A stretch of 64,000 bases of DNA, taken from Gautieria morchelliformis. Its lineage: Eukaryota > Basidiomycota > Agaricomycetes > Gomphales > Gomphaceae. A model generated the notes under the pieces. The model worked only from the letters and a program-made list of their open reading frames with translations, made no database searches and had not been told where the DNA came from. Positions 43,793 to 55,599 of this stretch are shown piece after piece. The translations under genes and the position numbers were made by a program. Each line of letters starts with the position of its first letter. The stretch's first letter is position 1. The DNA lies in contig WHVA01000014.1 in the NCBI GenBank assembly GCA_015179125.1, positions 434,001 to 498,000 on the forward strand. Reading direction: 5' to 3'.

Positions 43793-44193
43793 GGCTCGGG
43801 CTTGTCAAAACTCGAGCCAGGCACGGAAGCCCGGCAGGTCAACGGCTTGGGCCTGGCCCGGCTCGGGCTTTCGGGGGCTCAGCTCAGGCTAAGCCGCAGC
43901 CTGGGCCGGGCCGTGCCCATCACTACCTTGCATTATACAAGTGATTTCCTGCACATTTGTAAAATTCAAGTTTTTTGTCTATATACAGCTCAATTTTTAT
44001 TCAAATAATATTCTGTTTCCTGGGACTCATTTCTAGAGGTTACTTGCATGGATTGTAGGAGGCAAAGTGGTGAAAAAGTGACCATGTGAACATCTATTGA
44101 GCTCAAAATATTGGGCTAAAGTAGATTATGTAAGGGTGCCCTATTAGAGCGTCCTCTATCTTATACGCTTTCGACGCCAAAATTACAACCAAC

Positions 44194-45926
44194 ATGCCTC
44201 CTAAAGGTCGGGCCCCGGTGCGCAAGGCTTCCACTGCCTCTCAGCCGGCCGGGAAGGATGTGGGAGGCGCCAGCACGTCAAGCCAAACAGTCAAGAATAA
44301 GTCTCAAGCAAAGATGACGAAGATGCCTCCGCCTCCAAGTCCAGTGCCTACGACTATCCTGGGTCCCGAGATGCAAGCTTTAGAGAAATCGTTGAGAGAT
44401 GCGGCGTTGAGCACGGGAAGGATCTTTCGTTTTTATGCCGACGCTAGAGAGGAGTGAGTGGGCCTCAACAAGCATCTACCTGTCCATCTTTTCGGTGTAT
44501 TCATCTTGAAGTTAGAGGAATAGGTACCCAAGTTCCACACCCTCCAAGGTCTATCAATCGTGCTCTAGGCCGCTCTCTGGAGCGCTATGATCAGGTTTGT
44601 GACACAGTGGAGACTCGGCTAGTGTGTTGCCATCCATTATCCAAGATCTCTGCCTTCTCACATGCATTGGTTTAGCTACACGCAATATCTGTCCTTGAGC
44701 GTGATCTCAAAGCAGAACAAGCCCGAATTGATGCTGAGGCCTCCGCCTCTGTTGCTACACGAACGCGTTCCAAGCGCCCTTCTGTGTCCCCTACTGCCAC
44801 ACGCATCCCACTCCCAAATACTTCACCGCCCCCAGCAGGTTCAGAGCAACTGTCTCTCACAGATTCACCCACTTCAACCATGGCCCCATCTCAATTTCTG
44901 CCTCCTTCTGGTGCATCCGCTATCTCCTTGGCACCCCGTCGTCCCAGTGCTATCCTCTCGTCGCTTCATCGTCCAAGCTTTCCCCTTAAGCTTGATCTGT
45001 CCCCTGCCGCGCTCGCTGCCGGGAACGTAGATCCGTTGACAATGGGTCAACCCATGGATGTCAATGTCGACCTTGGCTTGACGAGTTTGCCTAGTCCAGT
45101 CACGTTGGCTCCCAAAACCGCCAGGGCACTACCTAACGACCCAAGCATACCTGACATATTCAATGTTGGAAGCGCTCAAGGGATACCTAGCAATGTTCCA
45201 GACGGCTCTGGACCAAGTGAATCAGGATCTATACCTGGAAACGTCGGGATGAAAACTACGGTAACAGAGCAAGAGGATGTTATTGATCTCACTGGTCCGG
45301 AGCACTCAAGGGGTGCCACTACACAGCTCGGTGATTCGGCCGATAAGCCGATTGAACTTGACTTGGAGGGCACGTATGATGATATGGATCTCTTTGGTGA
45401 TGTTCAAACTGGCGCCGATACGGCCAATGCCACAAACGTCACTTCTCAGGTTTCCGATGCGACTGTAGCATCTGCGCAGCTCGACGTCGACATGGATGGT
45501 CTGTTTACCCCACAAGACAATCAAACTAACACGTTTCAGCTTAATGAGGCCATGCAGAGTGGTCATGCTGGAGGAGCACCTGATCCCGACATACTGGCCA
45601 GTCTTGGTTCTAATACTGGCACTGAAAAACCAAACGAGTTGTCATCCCTTCTACCTGGGCAGTCTGTGAACAACCCTGGTCAAAGCCTCCCAGATAATAT
45701 GTCGGGTGACTCCTTTCCTGAACTTGGCTCCAGCGCAGAGTCTCAATTCGATTTGGCGAGCATTGACTTGTCGAGTTTCACTGGTTTATTCGATGGACCC
45801 GGAGACGCGGAGGCCACACAGTCGGCTGTGGGTGGAGACGATGATATGGATCTCATGCAATTACTAGCTATGGATGAAACACAAGCTGTAAATCCATCGG
45901 GTGGTGACGGGGATAATGGGCGATGA
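44194..45926 (+). CDS. Hypothetical acidic Ser/Pro-rich protein, probably nuclear
   Basis: I do not recognise the family. Exons 44194-44453, 44516-44594 and 44676-45926 give 529 aa with GT-AG introns of 62 and 81 bp. The N-terminus is basic and Ala/Ser-rich. Residues about 65-140 look helical (LEKSLRDAALSTGRIFRFYA ... LERYDQLHAISVLERDL) and may form a coiled coil. The rest is disordered and Ser/Thr/Pro-rich. DVIDLTG near residue 318 resembles a SUMO-interacting motif. Acidic hydrophobic stretches (DDMDLFGD, DLSSFTGLFD, DDDMDLMQLLAMDE) resemble transcriptional activation segments. A nuclear regulatory role is only a suggestion. The gene starts about 30 bp after the mariner-like element. Confidence 0.8.
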
Positions 45927-46147
45927 ATGGTTGGGATACAGCGGGCTACTTACCACCTTAGGAGGTCAAGGCGGCAGTGCGGAAGTTGGACAGGTTTAAC
46001 AGTGGCTCATAAGCAGAAATGGCATATAATACACCGCAGTAAAAATGGTATACATTTCTCGCCAGTCCAGAGAAGTGAAGGCGGCCGACGCTGTCGGTGT
46101 CGACGCGCCCGGTAATAAGTCATCCGAGTGAAAATGACGAAACAAGT

Positions 46148-47253
46148 CTACGGCGAAACAACTGGTAGCAACTCCCCTTGTCTCGAAGTAACAAATTTGT
46201 CGAGCTTCTTACGAAGAGGATGATCCATACGAATACCGCATACTCGGAGGGAGTTCGCGAGTGACTCGGCCAACTCGATTGATGAGGAGTCGTGAGCATG
46301 GGGGCCTTCGATAAGTTCTTTGACAGCCCTTGCTAATCGTCCTTTGGGCCCCTTGTCCATAGTTGGCGGTGGCCCTGTTCCCTTTCCTTTACGTTTGCCT
46401 TTCGTCTTTGGGACGGACAGAAGTGGTTCCACGACCTCTGTTCGCCATCGTCTGTGACCAAGGGACGACACGGGGACGACGCGTTCCAGTGGACTAGCTG
46501 CCTCTGCAGATGCTTCTGCAGCAGCCATCATTTCCGTTGTCCCGCCTTCTTCATATCCCCACCTCTTTAGTTCATCGCGTCTCTTCTCCCTAAGCTTAGC
46601 AGAGATCTTCTCGCGTGTGTCTTCAGCAGTGATAGTTTTCGCGACTGCATCCAGTACGTCGGTTAGACGCAACCAACCCTTGTCTTCGTCAACACTACGT
46701 TTGACATAGTGTCGATTTACACTTGATGGCCGCACAGGTAATAGATTAGTATGATGTGGATGGGGTGCCAATGCACAGGTGCTCACTAATTCAACAGGCG
46801 GTTAATAGACTGGACACCTGCGGTGTAACGGTTGAAAGAAGGGACGTAATAAGCTATGAGAGTGAAGTCGTCGGATGGAGCGCCAAGGAGGGTTTCTTGA
46901 GCAATTTCGGCGAAGTATCTGTCCAACTGCTCGTAGAGGTCTGTCCCGCTTGCAACGAGATCCTTCCCCTTGCCATTCGGTTTGCTTGGCTCGTATGCTG
47001 TGGGGGAGTTTGATGTAAAATAGTTGTAGACTGCTGTGTGGATGCCGGCGTGATATGCAACATCGACGGCGGGCGCTTTGCTGGGTGTATTCGTCGGGGA
47101 ACATAGGATGTGACGGAGTGCGGGCTCAAGGTAGTTCCACAAAGAAGCGAGTGAAGCGGAAGGGTTGGTGGAACCTTGGGCAGGATTTTTCAACGCAGGA
47201 TATTTACTACTGCCGCTTGAGCTCTCAGCATTGGAGCTGATGCTGGAGCTCAT
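46148..47253 (-). CDS. Stand-alone N-terminal cullin-repeat protein
   Basis: Exons 46787-47253 and 46148-46721, with one 65-bp intron containing a TACTAAT branch site, encode 346 aa. Residues about 30-160 match the first cullin repeat of CUL1/Cdc53 (LWNYLEPALRHIL, LYEQLDRYF, YNRYTAG-like FNRYTAGVQ, NRHYVKRSVDE). In CUL1 this region binds Skp1 and F-box adaptors. The remainder (REKRRDELKRWGYEEGG, AAEASAEAASPLERV, a Lys/Gly-rich linker, and HPLRKKLDKFV) is not the usual cullin body. There is no cullin-homology domain, Rbx1-binding region or neddylation site; full cullins are about 750 aa. The extended ORF upstream starts with TTG, so I chose the ATG at 47253. It may be a specialised paralogue or a truncated one. 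Confidence 0.75.
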
Positions 47254-48544
47254 ATCGTTTTCCAAGGTATCATGCGGGCCTTGAATCTGCGGATTCAGAC
47301 TTGAAATTACACGCTTGTCATCTTGATGACTTGACGCTCTGAATTGTTACTTACCGTATTCTGAGAATAATGTCGAACTGTCTTGCTAGGCGTCCTGGTC
47401 TTTTACTCTTCGAACTGCGTCGGCTGCTTCTAGGCGAGCAGCGGTCTTGGCAACAAGTTATTACCGTGTAAAGCCTATTACTGTAAGGCTAACTCAAACG
47501 TTGCTCTGTAGAGTACTGTACCGTTCTGAGCACCCGTTCCTCGCATTCCCTCCCGGCTGTAACGGCCACGGTATATTGCGGCTACAGTGTTATGTATCCA
47601 AGAGCCTATCTTTGCTTCAACGCCGTACACCTGAACGCGGTCTCAGCTTGGACAGTCTGCCTATCATACGTACGGCCTTAGACTGCGTTGCCTATCAGGT
47701 GTCTTCAAGTTGGTTTTATTTTGCAGGTATATGTGCCAGTGGATTCGCGTCAAAACGCATCCCTTCAACATATCGATCAAAGTGGTTGTACTTTATGTAT
47801 TCTGTGCAAAAGTGAGCCTCGGAGGTGTCTTTTTTGGGACAGCCTGCAAATCCATGTCTTATGATCGCAAATTTGACCGAGGATTTTGACCAATTTTAGA
47901 CTAATTGTTTGTAATACTTCCGCGGACAGGCAAGGTCTGCCCTCGAATCAACCTTCCGGCTGGAAACCGCCGTCGTTTCAAAATTTTTCACAAATTCCCA
48001 TGATCCCGCAAAGAAAATAGCCCCGCGGTGGCCGACACCGTAGATGAAACCGCGGCTGCAAATATTATGAATGGTTCGTGTGCGGGTCTGCTGTACATAA
48101 GTCAACAACAAAGGGTTCTCCCAAGCTTCGAGAGGCTGTATTAAATTTGCGTGGAATACAGTAGTGGCCGCCCGGAGTTTCAAACTTATATCAAAGGCCG
48201 TACACCCACAAGCGCCCGCTTACCTAGTTCCTCCTAGCTTCTAAAAGGTCTGTCTCGTCCAGTTCTTCCTTGCTGCTCTCAACCAACTTGTTTTCCTTCG
48301 CATTCTACTAGCCCATCGCCGCCTTGTACCACCAGCCCATTAGACGGGCTCAAAACAGCATCGACTTGCAGGTATCTTCCTCTTGGTCGTCTTCCTTTTC
48401 ATTTTCTTCTTACAGTAGCGTCCTTGTCGTAAGGATTAACGTTGTGCAACTAGCGACTCTTTCTCTCTCTCTTCACCCATACGTCAGCTGTTTCTTCAAA
48501 TACGCCTCTCTCTTCGTAAAAAAAAATCCATTCTGTGTTCACCA
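47254..48544. other. Divergent intergenic region, cullin-repeat gene to Pumilio gene
   Basis: About 1.3 kb without a convincing gene. The 250 bp before the Pumilio start are pyrimidine-rich (CTTCCTTGCTGCTCTCAACC, TTTCTCTCTCTCTTCACCC), as in long fungal 5' leaders, and may contain a leader intron. Frames of up to 122 codons at 47447-47815 lack similarity. Confidence 0.5.
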
Positions 48545-51500
48545 ATGGCAACCTCTTCCCCGCTGGACTCTAATACCCATTCAAATGAGCCCCACTATAC
48601 CCAGGGTGACAGGACACAGAGTCCGCCTGCCTTCCTTGATCTCGCTGACTCGGTTAGTTGCTTTCCTTTGTTCTTTTTCACCTTCTTTACACTCGCCGAC
48701 AGGCTGCGAGGCTAGGCACCAATATGCCTGACATGTCCGCGGTAAGTCTCAGGCTTTAGCCCTTGACGCCGATTGACGTCTTATTGACCAGAGGGTTGAA
48801 CTTAAGCGCATGGAACATGAGCGCCAGCGCGCTATCCAGCGTAAGCTCTTCGAGGACCAGATGAGAGCTCTTGAGCAGCAGCAGGCAGCCGAACTTCTCA
48901 GTCTACCCGTTGATCCAAATGAGGTTACCTCTCCTAACGGGCTCCATAATTTGGCGCTTTCGGCTCCTACGACACCACCTCGTGCGCCAAGTGTCGTCAA
49001 TGGGATGCGTCCTTCTCCTACCCCCACCAATACACGGGATACATACTTCATTCACGAGCACCAGACCCACGCCACTGCGTTATCCTCCGCCATGAACAAG
49101 GCCGACAAGCGCAAATCTGTCACCTATGCCCCTTCACCTTCAGTTCTCCACACCAATGAAGCTGGTTTAAACGCCAATTCTGCCAGTGGACTCGGCCCTA
49201 TGTCGCGCGCTGCAGGCGCAAAATCCATGCCTGCCAGTCGCCGTACGTCCGCGTCCGCAGAAAGCCTGGAGGTGAATGATATTGCTGGAACCCTACAGAA
49301 TCTTGCTCTTGTGGAAACCCCGAATGCCAATGGGCAGCATTCAATTTCACACCCTCATGGCATTCTACGAGGAAAGAGCAGTCGATTCTCCGAAGAATCC
49401 AGTGTGATGGGAGAAAGCCCCCATTATGGGGGTCATGGCGGAAATGCCTTTAATGCCGGGATGATGCTCGATCAGCAGCTCGATCAGGAAATGCATAGTG
49501 TGTATTCATTCTTACGCATGCCTCAGCTCCTCACTATTTTTAAAGATGCGATGAAGAATCTCCCGACGTCAGATGACGACAAGTACAAGGTGCAGCAGAT
49601 TGCATTTAATTATAAACTACGTTCTCATTCATGCTCAGCTCTCTGTGTCGTCCGTTGCGCTTGATCTCGCCCCCCTTTCGCAGACGCCTCGCAACACCTT
49701 CATGCAGCGCGGCCTCCATGACTCCATCGGCAAGTCATCCGAGTGGCCCCAATTCTCTGGTCCTCCCCGTGGCCCTGACATTACTGTCACAGGACAACGT
49801 CCCGATCGTCGCAACGTTACGAACCCTGCCAACCACCTTGGGGTGCTCGGTCCTGCGTATGAGCCCACCTCCAAATTGCCTGTCACCACTGTTTCTGCGT
49901 CGGCGACACCGAGCATTGCGCAGCATCATACGCCCAATGACTCTCGCCGTTCATCTCCTCCGGGGTTGTCTGACACCCTCTCCACGCTGTCAAATATAGC
50001 TTCTGCACGTTCCGTCCCTGCCACGCCACTTGGTGGTGGCATACCTGGCGTTCGGCCCGATATTGCCAATATAGGTAAAAGTCCTGGCACTCCAGGTACT
50101 GGTTCTGGCGCTGGGGCAGGCATCGTTTCAGGCAATTACCCTCAACATCCAGGTGGTCAGCATGGTGCCTCGGGTTTAGGCGAAGGTCAAGGAGGAGTGT
50201 CGGCAACGGACTTGTCCGCTACTTTATCTAGGCTGGGGAGCGGACAGTATGAGAACCCTGTGTCCTTTGGATCTATCCAGCAAAGTACGGATGATTCGCT
50301 TCAGGTATGTATGTCACTCCTGTTCGTTCGATGTGTTGTTCATGAATACTGCAGTACGGTAATGGCGGTGGCGTACATGATGCTGTGTACGGTATGAGCG
50401 GCAACAATCTGAAAACCAACAGCGGCGATGGAACCCGGTACAACAACTATGGCTTTGACCAGCAAGGTAGAATGAACTCGGCACAGAGTACCGGTGGTGG
50501 TTCGACTGCATTGTATCACCACCACGGCTCGAGGTACGGTCTGGGTGGTAGGGTGGTGGGACCAGACAGCAAAATGAATGGCTTGCACGGCCCTAAGCAT
50601 AAGCGAGGTGACGTGGATCGCGAATGTGCGTACCACACAAGCTGGCCGTTATCTTTGCTCATGATCACACTACAGTCAATCGTTTCGCTGGCACCCGTTT
50701 AGAAGAGCTAAAGGGGGAGATCCCGCAGCTTTGCAAAGACCAGCATGGATGCCGCTATCTCCAAAAAAAGCTTGAGGAGAGTGTACCTGAACACCGTGAC
50801 ATGATCTTCCGTGAAACTTTCGGGCATTTTGCTGATCTCATGACTGGTATGTATCCACTCAATTTTGCAGTGCGATACTCATGCCGTCCACCTTAGACCC
50901 TTTTGGCAATTACCTCTGCCAGAAGTTATTAGAGTACTCCACCGATGAACAACGCACTGTCATTTGTGAATCTGTGGCATCAGATCTAGTTACTATCTCA
51001 TTAAACATGCACGGAACCCGGGCGGTACAAAAAATGATTGATTTTCTGTCAACCCAAAGACAGGCGAGTACCCCGTCTCGTAACCCTCAACACTGCGCTT
51101 ACTGGCCGGGCACGGCGATGCGCATTACGACGAAAGCAGGCTGATGTTAGATACGATGCTCAGATTCATGCGATTATCGTTGCACTCAGCTTGCACGTTG
51201 TGACATTGATCAAGGACTTGAACGGTAATCACGTCATCCAGAAGTGTCTGAATAAATTAGCCCCCGACGACAATCAGGTAAGTTTTCACCGTGATTATCA
51301 TAGGCTTGTTTTGACTTCCCGCCTAGTTTATTTACAATGCCGTTGCTGCCAATTGCGTTGAAGTTGCCACGCACCGTCATGGTTGTTGCGTCTTGCAACG
51401 TTGCATTGACCATGCCTCCGATCAACAAAGGGTTCAGCTGGTACAGGAAATTACTTACAATGCGCTAACACTCGTGCAAGATCCTTACGGCAATTATGTA

Positions 51501-52504
51501 AGACGCTGGATTTCGCCTCAAACGTTGGTATCGTTAACATTCTCTGGCAGGTTGTTCAATACATTCTCGACTTGAATGACAACAGGTTCAGCGATGGTGT
51601 CATCCGTCAGTTTACTGGCAACGTGTGCGCTCTATCTGTACAAAAGTTTAGTTCCAACGTCATTGAGAAGTGTATTCGTGTCGCGGAGCACAACACTCGC
51701 AAGATGTTGATCGATGAACTTCTCAATCGCACACGTCTGGAGAAGCTTCTCAGGGATTCCTACGGAAATTACTGCGTTCAGGTACCGCTATTCGCTCCTC
51801 TTTTCCCGGCGAAACTTACATCTGCTATAGACGGCTTTGGACTATGCTGAACCTAATCAGAGAATGGCCGTGAGCAGACATCTTGATATATTTGACATAC
51901 AGTCTGATCTCTCTCGCAGCTCGTCGACGGGATCCGTCCCATTCTCCCACTCATTCGCAACACTCCTTACGGCAAACGTATCCAAAGCAAACTTCAGCGG
52001 GAGCAAATGGATGCCGTGAATTCAGGTCATTTCGTCGCTGGGTACCCTAATCAGCATCAAGCACTGGCCAACTTGGCCATAGGTCTCGGTGGCCATCCTC
52101 ATAGCCACACACATAGTCATGGTCGTCACCCCCAAGGCCAGACCATACATCATGCCAATCAGCTCAACCAATTGGGGGATATGTACAACCAGTCCTCACT
52201 GTATTCGCTCCAGAATGGAGCTAGTCTTCATGCCCACCAGCAACCCGGTCTCGGGCAGACCCAGCTGCACAGCCAGCAGTTGCACGCTGGTTTGCAGCAT
52301 CACTCGCCTATCGAAGGCTATGTACTTCAGAATAACTCTGCACACGGCGCTCTTGGAGGCAGCCACGCTGGTACTGGCTTTGGGTCTGCTAGTACTTTTT
52401 CGAGTCCCCTTCCCGGCGTTGGGACCTTTGGGAATGGCGTGGGTCTCAATGCGAGTCTCAATGACCCCTACCACCATCGCGCCAGCTTCCCTTATGGCAT
52501 ATAA
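48545..52504 (+). CDS. Pumilio-family RNA-binding protein, Puf4/Mpt5 type
   Basis: It binds UGUA-type elements in mRNA 3' UTRs to control decay and translation in the cytoplasm. Thirteen exons can be joined in frame (first 48545-48652, last 51920-52504), total 1096 aa. The first 600 residues are low complexity. The Pumilio homology domain, about residues 600-920, has eight repeats with base-reading triplets CR-Q, NY-Q, TR-Q, NH-Q, CC-Q, NY-Q, SN-E and NY-Q. The first repeat (DQHGCRYLQKKL) is Puf4/Mpt5-like. The tail is Gln/His/Gly-rich (HPHSHTHSHGRHPQGQ). Intron 8 (51064-51139) begins GC, not GT; no GT donor keeps the frame. Other introns are GT-AG, about 48-94 bp. Confidence 0.95.
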
Positions 52505-53086
52505 ACTCAGCCCTACCCACGGCTTCTAGTAAAACCGCTCTTATTGTCGGATCTCATTTCGATGAGAACTATATGCTTTTCCTGCACCAATTTATGTTTG
52601 GGCCAAGCCAACTCACAGCCGCCATCGGACTTTCTCTCCACTCGTCATCAGCACTATCCTACACCTCGACTTCAATCTTAGGCTCGTCATATTTTTACGT
52701 CGCTTTCATTGTTTTCTGTTTCACGGTTCGCTTTCCTTTGTTCCATCGAATATTACCACCTCCCACCCCGCATTTGTATTTCATCCACGCTCTCCCCTTC
52801 TTGATGCCACACACCTTGTACAGCACAGTACACGTTTCATGGTTTGGCTCCATTGTCTAATACCGCATCCCCTTGTGTTGTGTTAAACTGTACTTATTCA
52901 GTCAAGAATCTCGAGTCGTTTGTTTAGACCACGTTTTATACGGGCGTGACTGCATAAGAAACTACATAATACCAAGAATTGAGTAACATCGTGCTCGGGA
53001 TAATAGTCTGCAAAGTCACCGAACAAGGCTATATATACCTGCGAAGGGGCAAAAAATGATTACTGCGATCTGCCTGGACCGAAACA
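52505..53086. other. Convergent intergenic region, Pumilio and VAC8 3' ends
   Basis: About 580 bp of T-rich sequence, presumably both 3' UTRs. TTGTGTTGTGTTAAACTG near 52873 and AT-rich runs could be processing signals, but nothing is decisive. Confidence 0.5.
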
Positions 53087-55475
53087 CTAATATTGTTGTC
53101 CGTCATGACTTCCTGGTACCCCCAATGCCTCTCGAACGCTCTTTCTCAACTGATCCTCGTCACCCGAGTCATCATTACCAGCTCCATCAGCACGGGCTGC
53201 CCCTGAGACGGGATGGAAGACATTGGCGTCACCATCAGCAAAGTCAAGTATACGCTTAGCAAGCGCTGCAATCTCGCCGGCACCTTCCCCTTGATCTGTA
53301 CCATCATAAGATTGTGAAAGGGTACGATGCGAACGTGAGCCAACGGATGACGAAACACTTGTTGGCGGCGATTGTGCAAGTGCACGGATATGAGGAATTA
53401 GAACATTGGAGGAGCGGATGTTCACTGTTAAGGTCGGATCTAAAAGGATATATCAGGCGTCATGAACCTGGACTGTGACCAGAAAGCGTACCGCCAGACT
53501 CGAGGAGCTGCACAACCGTCCAAACGGCAATATGCTGGAAAGTGGGATCAGGGTTCGTAAGAAAGCGGAGAAGGTAGGTATGCAGCCCGCCGTCGGGCTT
53601 GTCCCAGACATCGTTGAAGGCCGCATAATCTTCGGCAGATGTTCGACTGTCTAACGGAAGGCGTCAGCCATGCTCAAAATTTGGTGTAGCGTGGCATCAC
53701 ACCTTTGGAGGACAGGTTGCCAAGCGCCGCCGCACTGTTACCCTGCACTTCGACACTGGGGGAATTCGTCAATGGAATGAGGACTTCACAGATTCCCATC
53801 TCTAGCAGTTGTGGCTTTAAATCCTCTGAAAGACGTTTAATCACCAGACCCATAGCATGCGAACGAAGTGCTCACCACTCAACGCCAGAACAGCCACACA
53901 TGCCGTCATTTCGCTTTGGACGTTGAGAGGCACGCTCAGAACCAGGTCTTTGATCTTCGCTACTGCACCAGCCTGCACGATCTGTCCCTTATTTTTTTCA
54001 GAACTCGCAGCAAGGTTGCGAAGTGTGGAGATTGCATGACATTGAACTTCTTCGTTGTCCTCGAAAGACAGGAGTTGAATGAGCGGATTAAGGAACCCAG
54101 ACTCAATGATCGGGGACTCATTAGAAGGGTGGATTGAGACATTGCGCACGCAAGCGGCAGAGGAGAGAATAAGCGGTAGGTAGGCGGACTGCAGAAGACG
54201 TAGCAGCGCAGCCAGACCGTCGGCTTTAACAATTTCAAGTTGATATTTCTCTGGCAAACCAAGCGTTAGCCAGCTATGGGGTACGGTGATACGAATTTAT
54301 AATGCACCATCACTGGCCAAATTTCGCAATGCGAGGGCAGCTTGACATTGCACCTTAAGACTGGGACTGTCCATGAGGAGCACCAAGCTCTGAACCAGCT
54401 TAGGTTCACTTTGCGCAAGTTTCTTCCGATTGCTGGCTGTATGGGCTGTTAAGATCAACCATTGCTTCGAGAGATTTGCAGAGGCATACCATCGACAGCA
54501 ATGTTGCTCAAAGCAGTTGTGCAGTAATATTGTACGTCCGTATCAGGCGAGTTAAGCAAACTAACCAGTACAGGAATTGCGCCGGCATTCACGAGTTGTT
54601 GACGGTTTTCATCTATATGTCATCCTATACTACATGTTCAGAAGAATAGCCATCAAAGACACACCTGAATGTGTCATGTTTAGAAGTGCACCGGTTGCAT
54701 TTCGTTGCACACGCATATCCTTTGACCGCGCAAGTCGTGTGAGGGGGACAAGAGCCCCAGATTTGGCGATCTTCGTCTTGTTATCATCTGTGGAAATTAA
54801 AGTACGAACGGCGGAGTTACGTGCAGAAAACGTACCATGAGTGGCAAGATTTGTGACACACCCAACGGCGTTACACTGGACCTCGACATTTGGGCTCAGC
54901 ATCTGACGGATAAGAGGTTCGAGTCCTCCCAGCTTAACAATAAGTAACTTGTTCTCCGCTATATAACTGCTGAGCCATGGATCAAAACATCTCCAATGAG
55001 TACGCACTATTCACTGCCAAATTTCCCAATGCTGCACTGGCGGCGCGCTGGACCTCTGTATCGTGGCTGCTAAGAAGAAACAGAACGGGGTCAAGGGTGT
55101 CCCTGCCAACTTGGCGAACCTCTTTCTCTGTGATTTCCGCGAAAGCGAGGGCAGCGCTCCGTTGCAGGTCAACATTGTCTGAGAATGAGAGAATTGTGAG
55201 CGCCTCAAGTGGTGAGCCGGCAAAGAAGTTAGTGTTCGTTCGATCTGTACACGGCGTATGAACATTATAACATATGATACATATAAGAAAAGCAACAAAC
55301 TCTCGAGGTATTGTAGAAGATCTGCAACAGCTTCGCGCTCATTCTCGAGGAGAAGAGGCTCATATGCGTGCGACCTGCGCGACCCAACTAGCAGCGCAGC
55401 GTAAGCGGATACATAATCAAATAAAAGGGTAGAAGACCTACAACAGTTGCAGCAGTTACCAAGGGTGTTCCCCAT
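53087..55475 (-). CDS. VAC8: VAC8 vacuolar armadillo-repeat protein
   Basis: Vac8 sits on the vacuole membrane and works in vacuole inheritance, fusion, nucleus-vacuole junctions and autophagy. The start [12 protein letters not shown] gives Gly2 for myristoylation and four cysteines for palmitoylation. Eleven exons join with about ten GT-AG introns. Arm repeats are clear: [97 protein letters not shown]. The last exon (53087-53425) is divergent, Ser-rich and ends after an [11 protein letters not shown] helix like that of yeast Vac8. The short intron after NCCNCC is my least certain junction. It is divergent from the thioesterase gene. Confidence 0.95.
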
Positions 55476-55599
55476 AACAGCACACGATGGTAGAAGAAGA
55501 AGGCGTACTAAGGGAAGAGACGGTGACGGAAGAAGCCGAAACCTACAATCTGTCTGCGGCGTATGCCAGATACCAGGAAATTGGCCAGTTGGGTTGAGG
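55476..55599. promoter_or_regulatory. Shared divergent promoter of VAC8 and acyl-protein thioesterase
   Basis: Only 124 bp separate the two predicted start codons, so core promoter and 5' leaders overlap or the leaders are very short. No TATA box is evident. The thioesterase start could lie further upstream, but the frame before 55600 has no conserved sequence. Confidence 0.5.

Larger units (their letters stand above)
41802..43925. mobile_element. Non-autonomous hAT-like element, middle layer
   Basis: The ends are TAGTGATGGGCAGGGCCCGG and, reversed, TAGTGATGGGCACGGCCCGG. Both sides carry the 8-bp duplication CCTTGCAT (41794-41801 and 43926-43933), diagnostic of hAT elements. Subterminal regions are dense in GGCTCGGGC-type words. 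Without the nested LTR it is about 620 bp and encodes nothing recognisable. Its interior holds CAC/CCCAC-rich low-complexity sequence. Confidence 0.88.
41007..44161 (-). mobile_element. Mariner/Tc1-like DNA transposon, outer layer of a three-layer nest
   Basis: Terminal inverted repeats read AGATAGACGCTCTAATAGGG on the left and, reversed, AGATAGAGGACGCTCTAATA on the right, extending over about 36 bp with one 3-bp indel. A TA lies outside each end (41005-41006 and 44162-44163), the Tc1/mariner target duplication. The body keeps only a C-terminal fragment of a DDE endonuclease. A hAT-like element (41802-43925) is inserted in it. Without inserts it is about 1 kb, so it is a deletion derivative. 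Confidence 0.85.
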
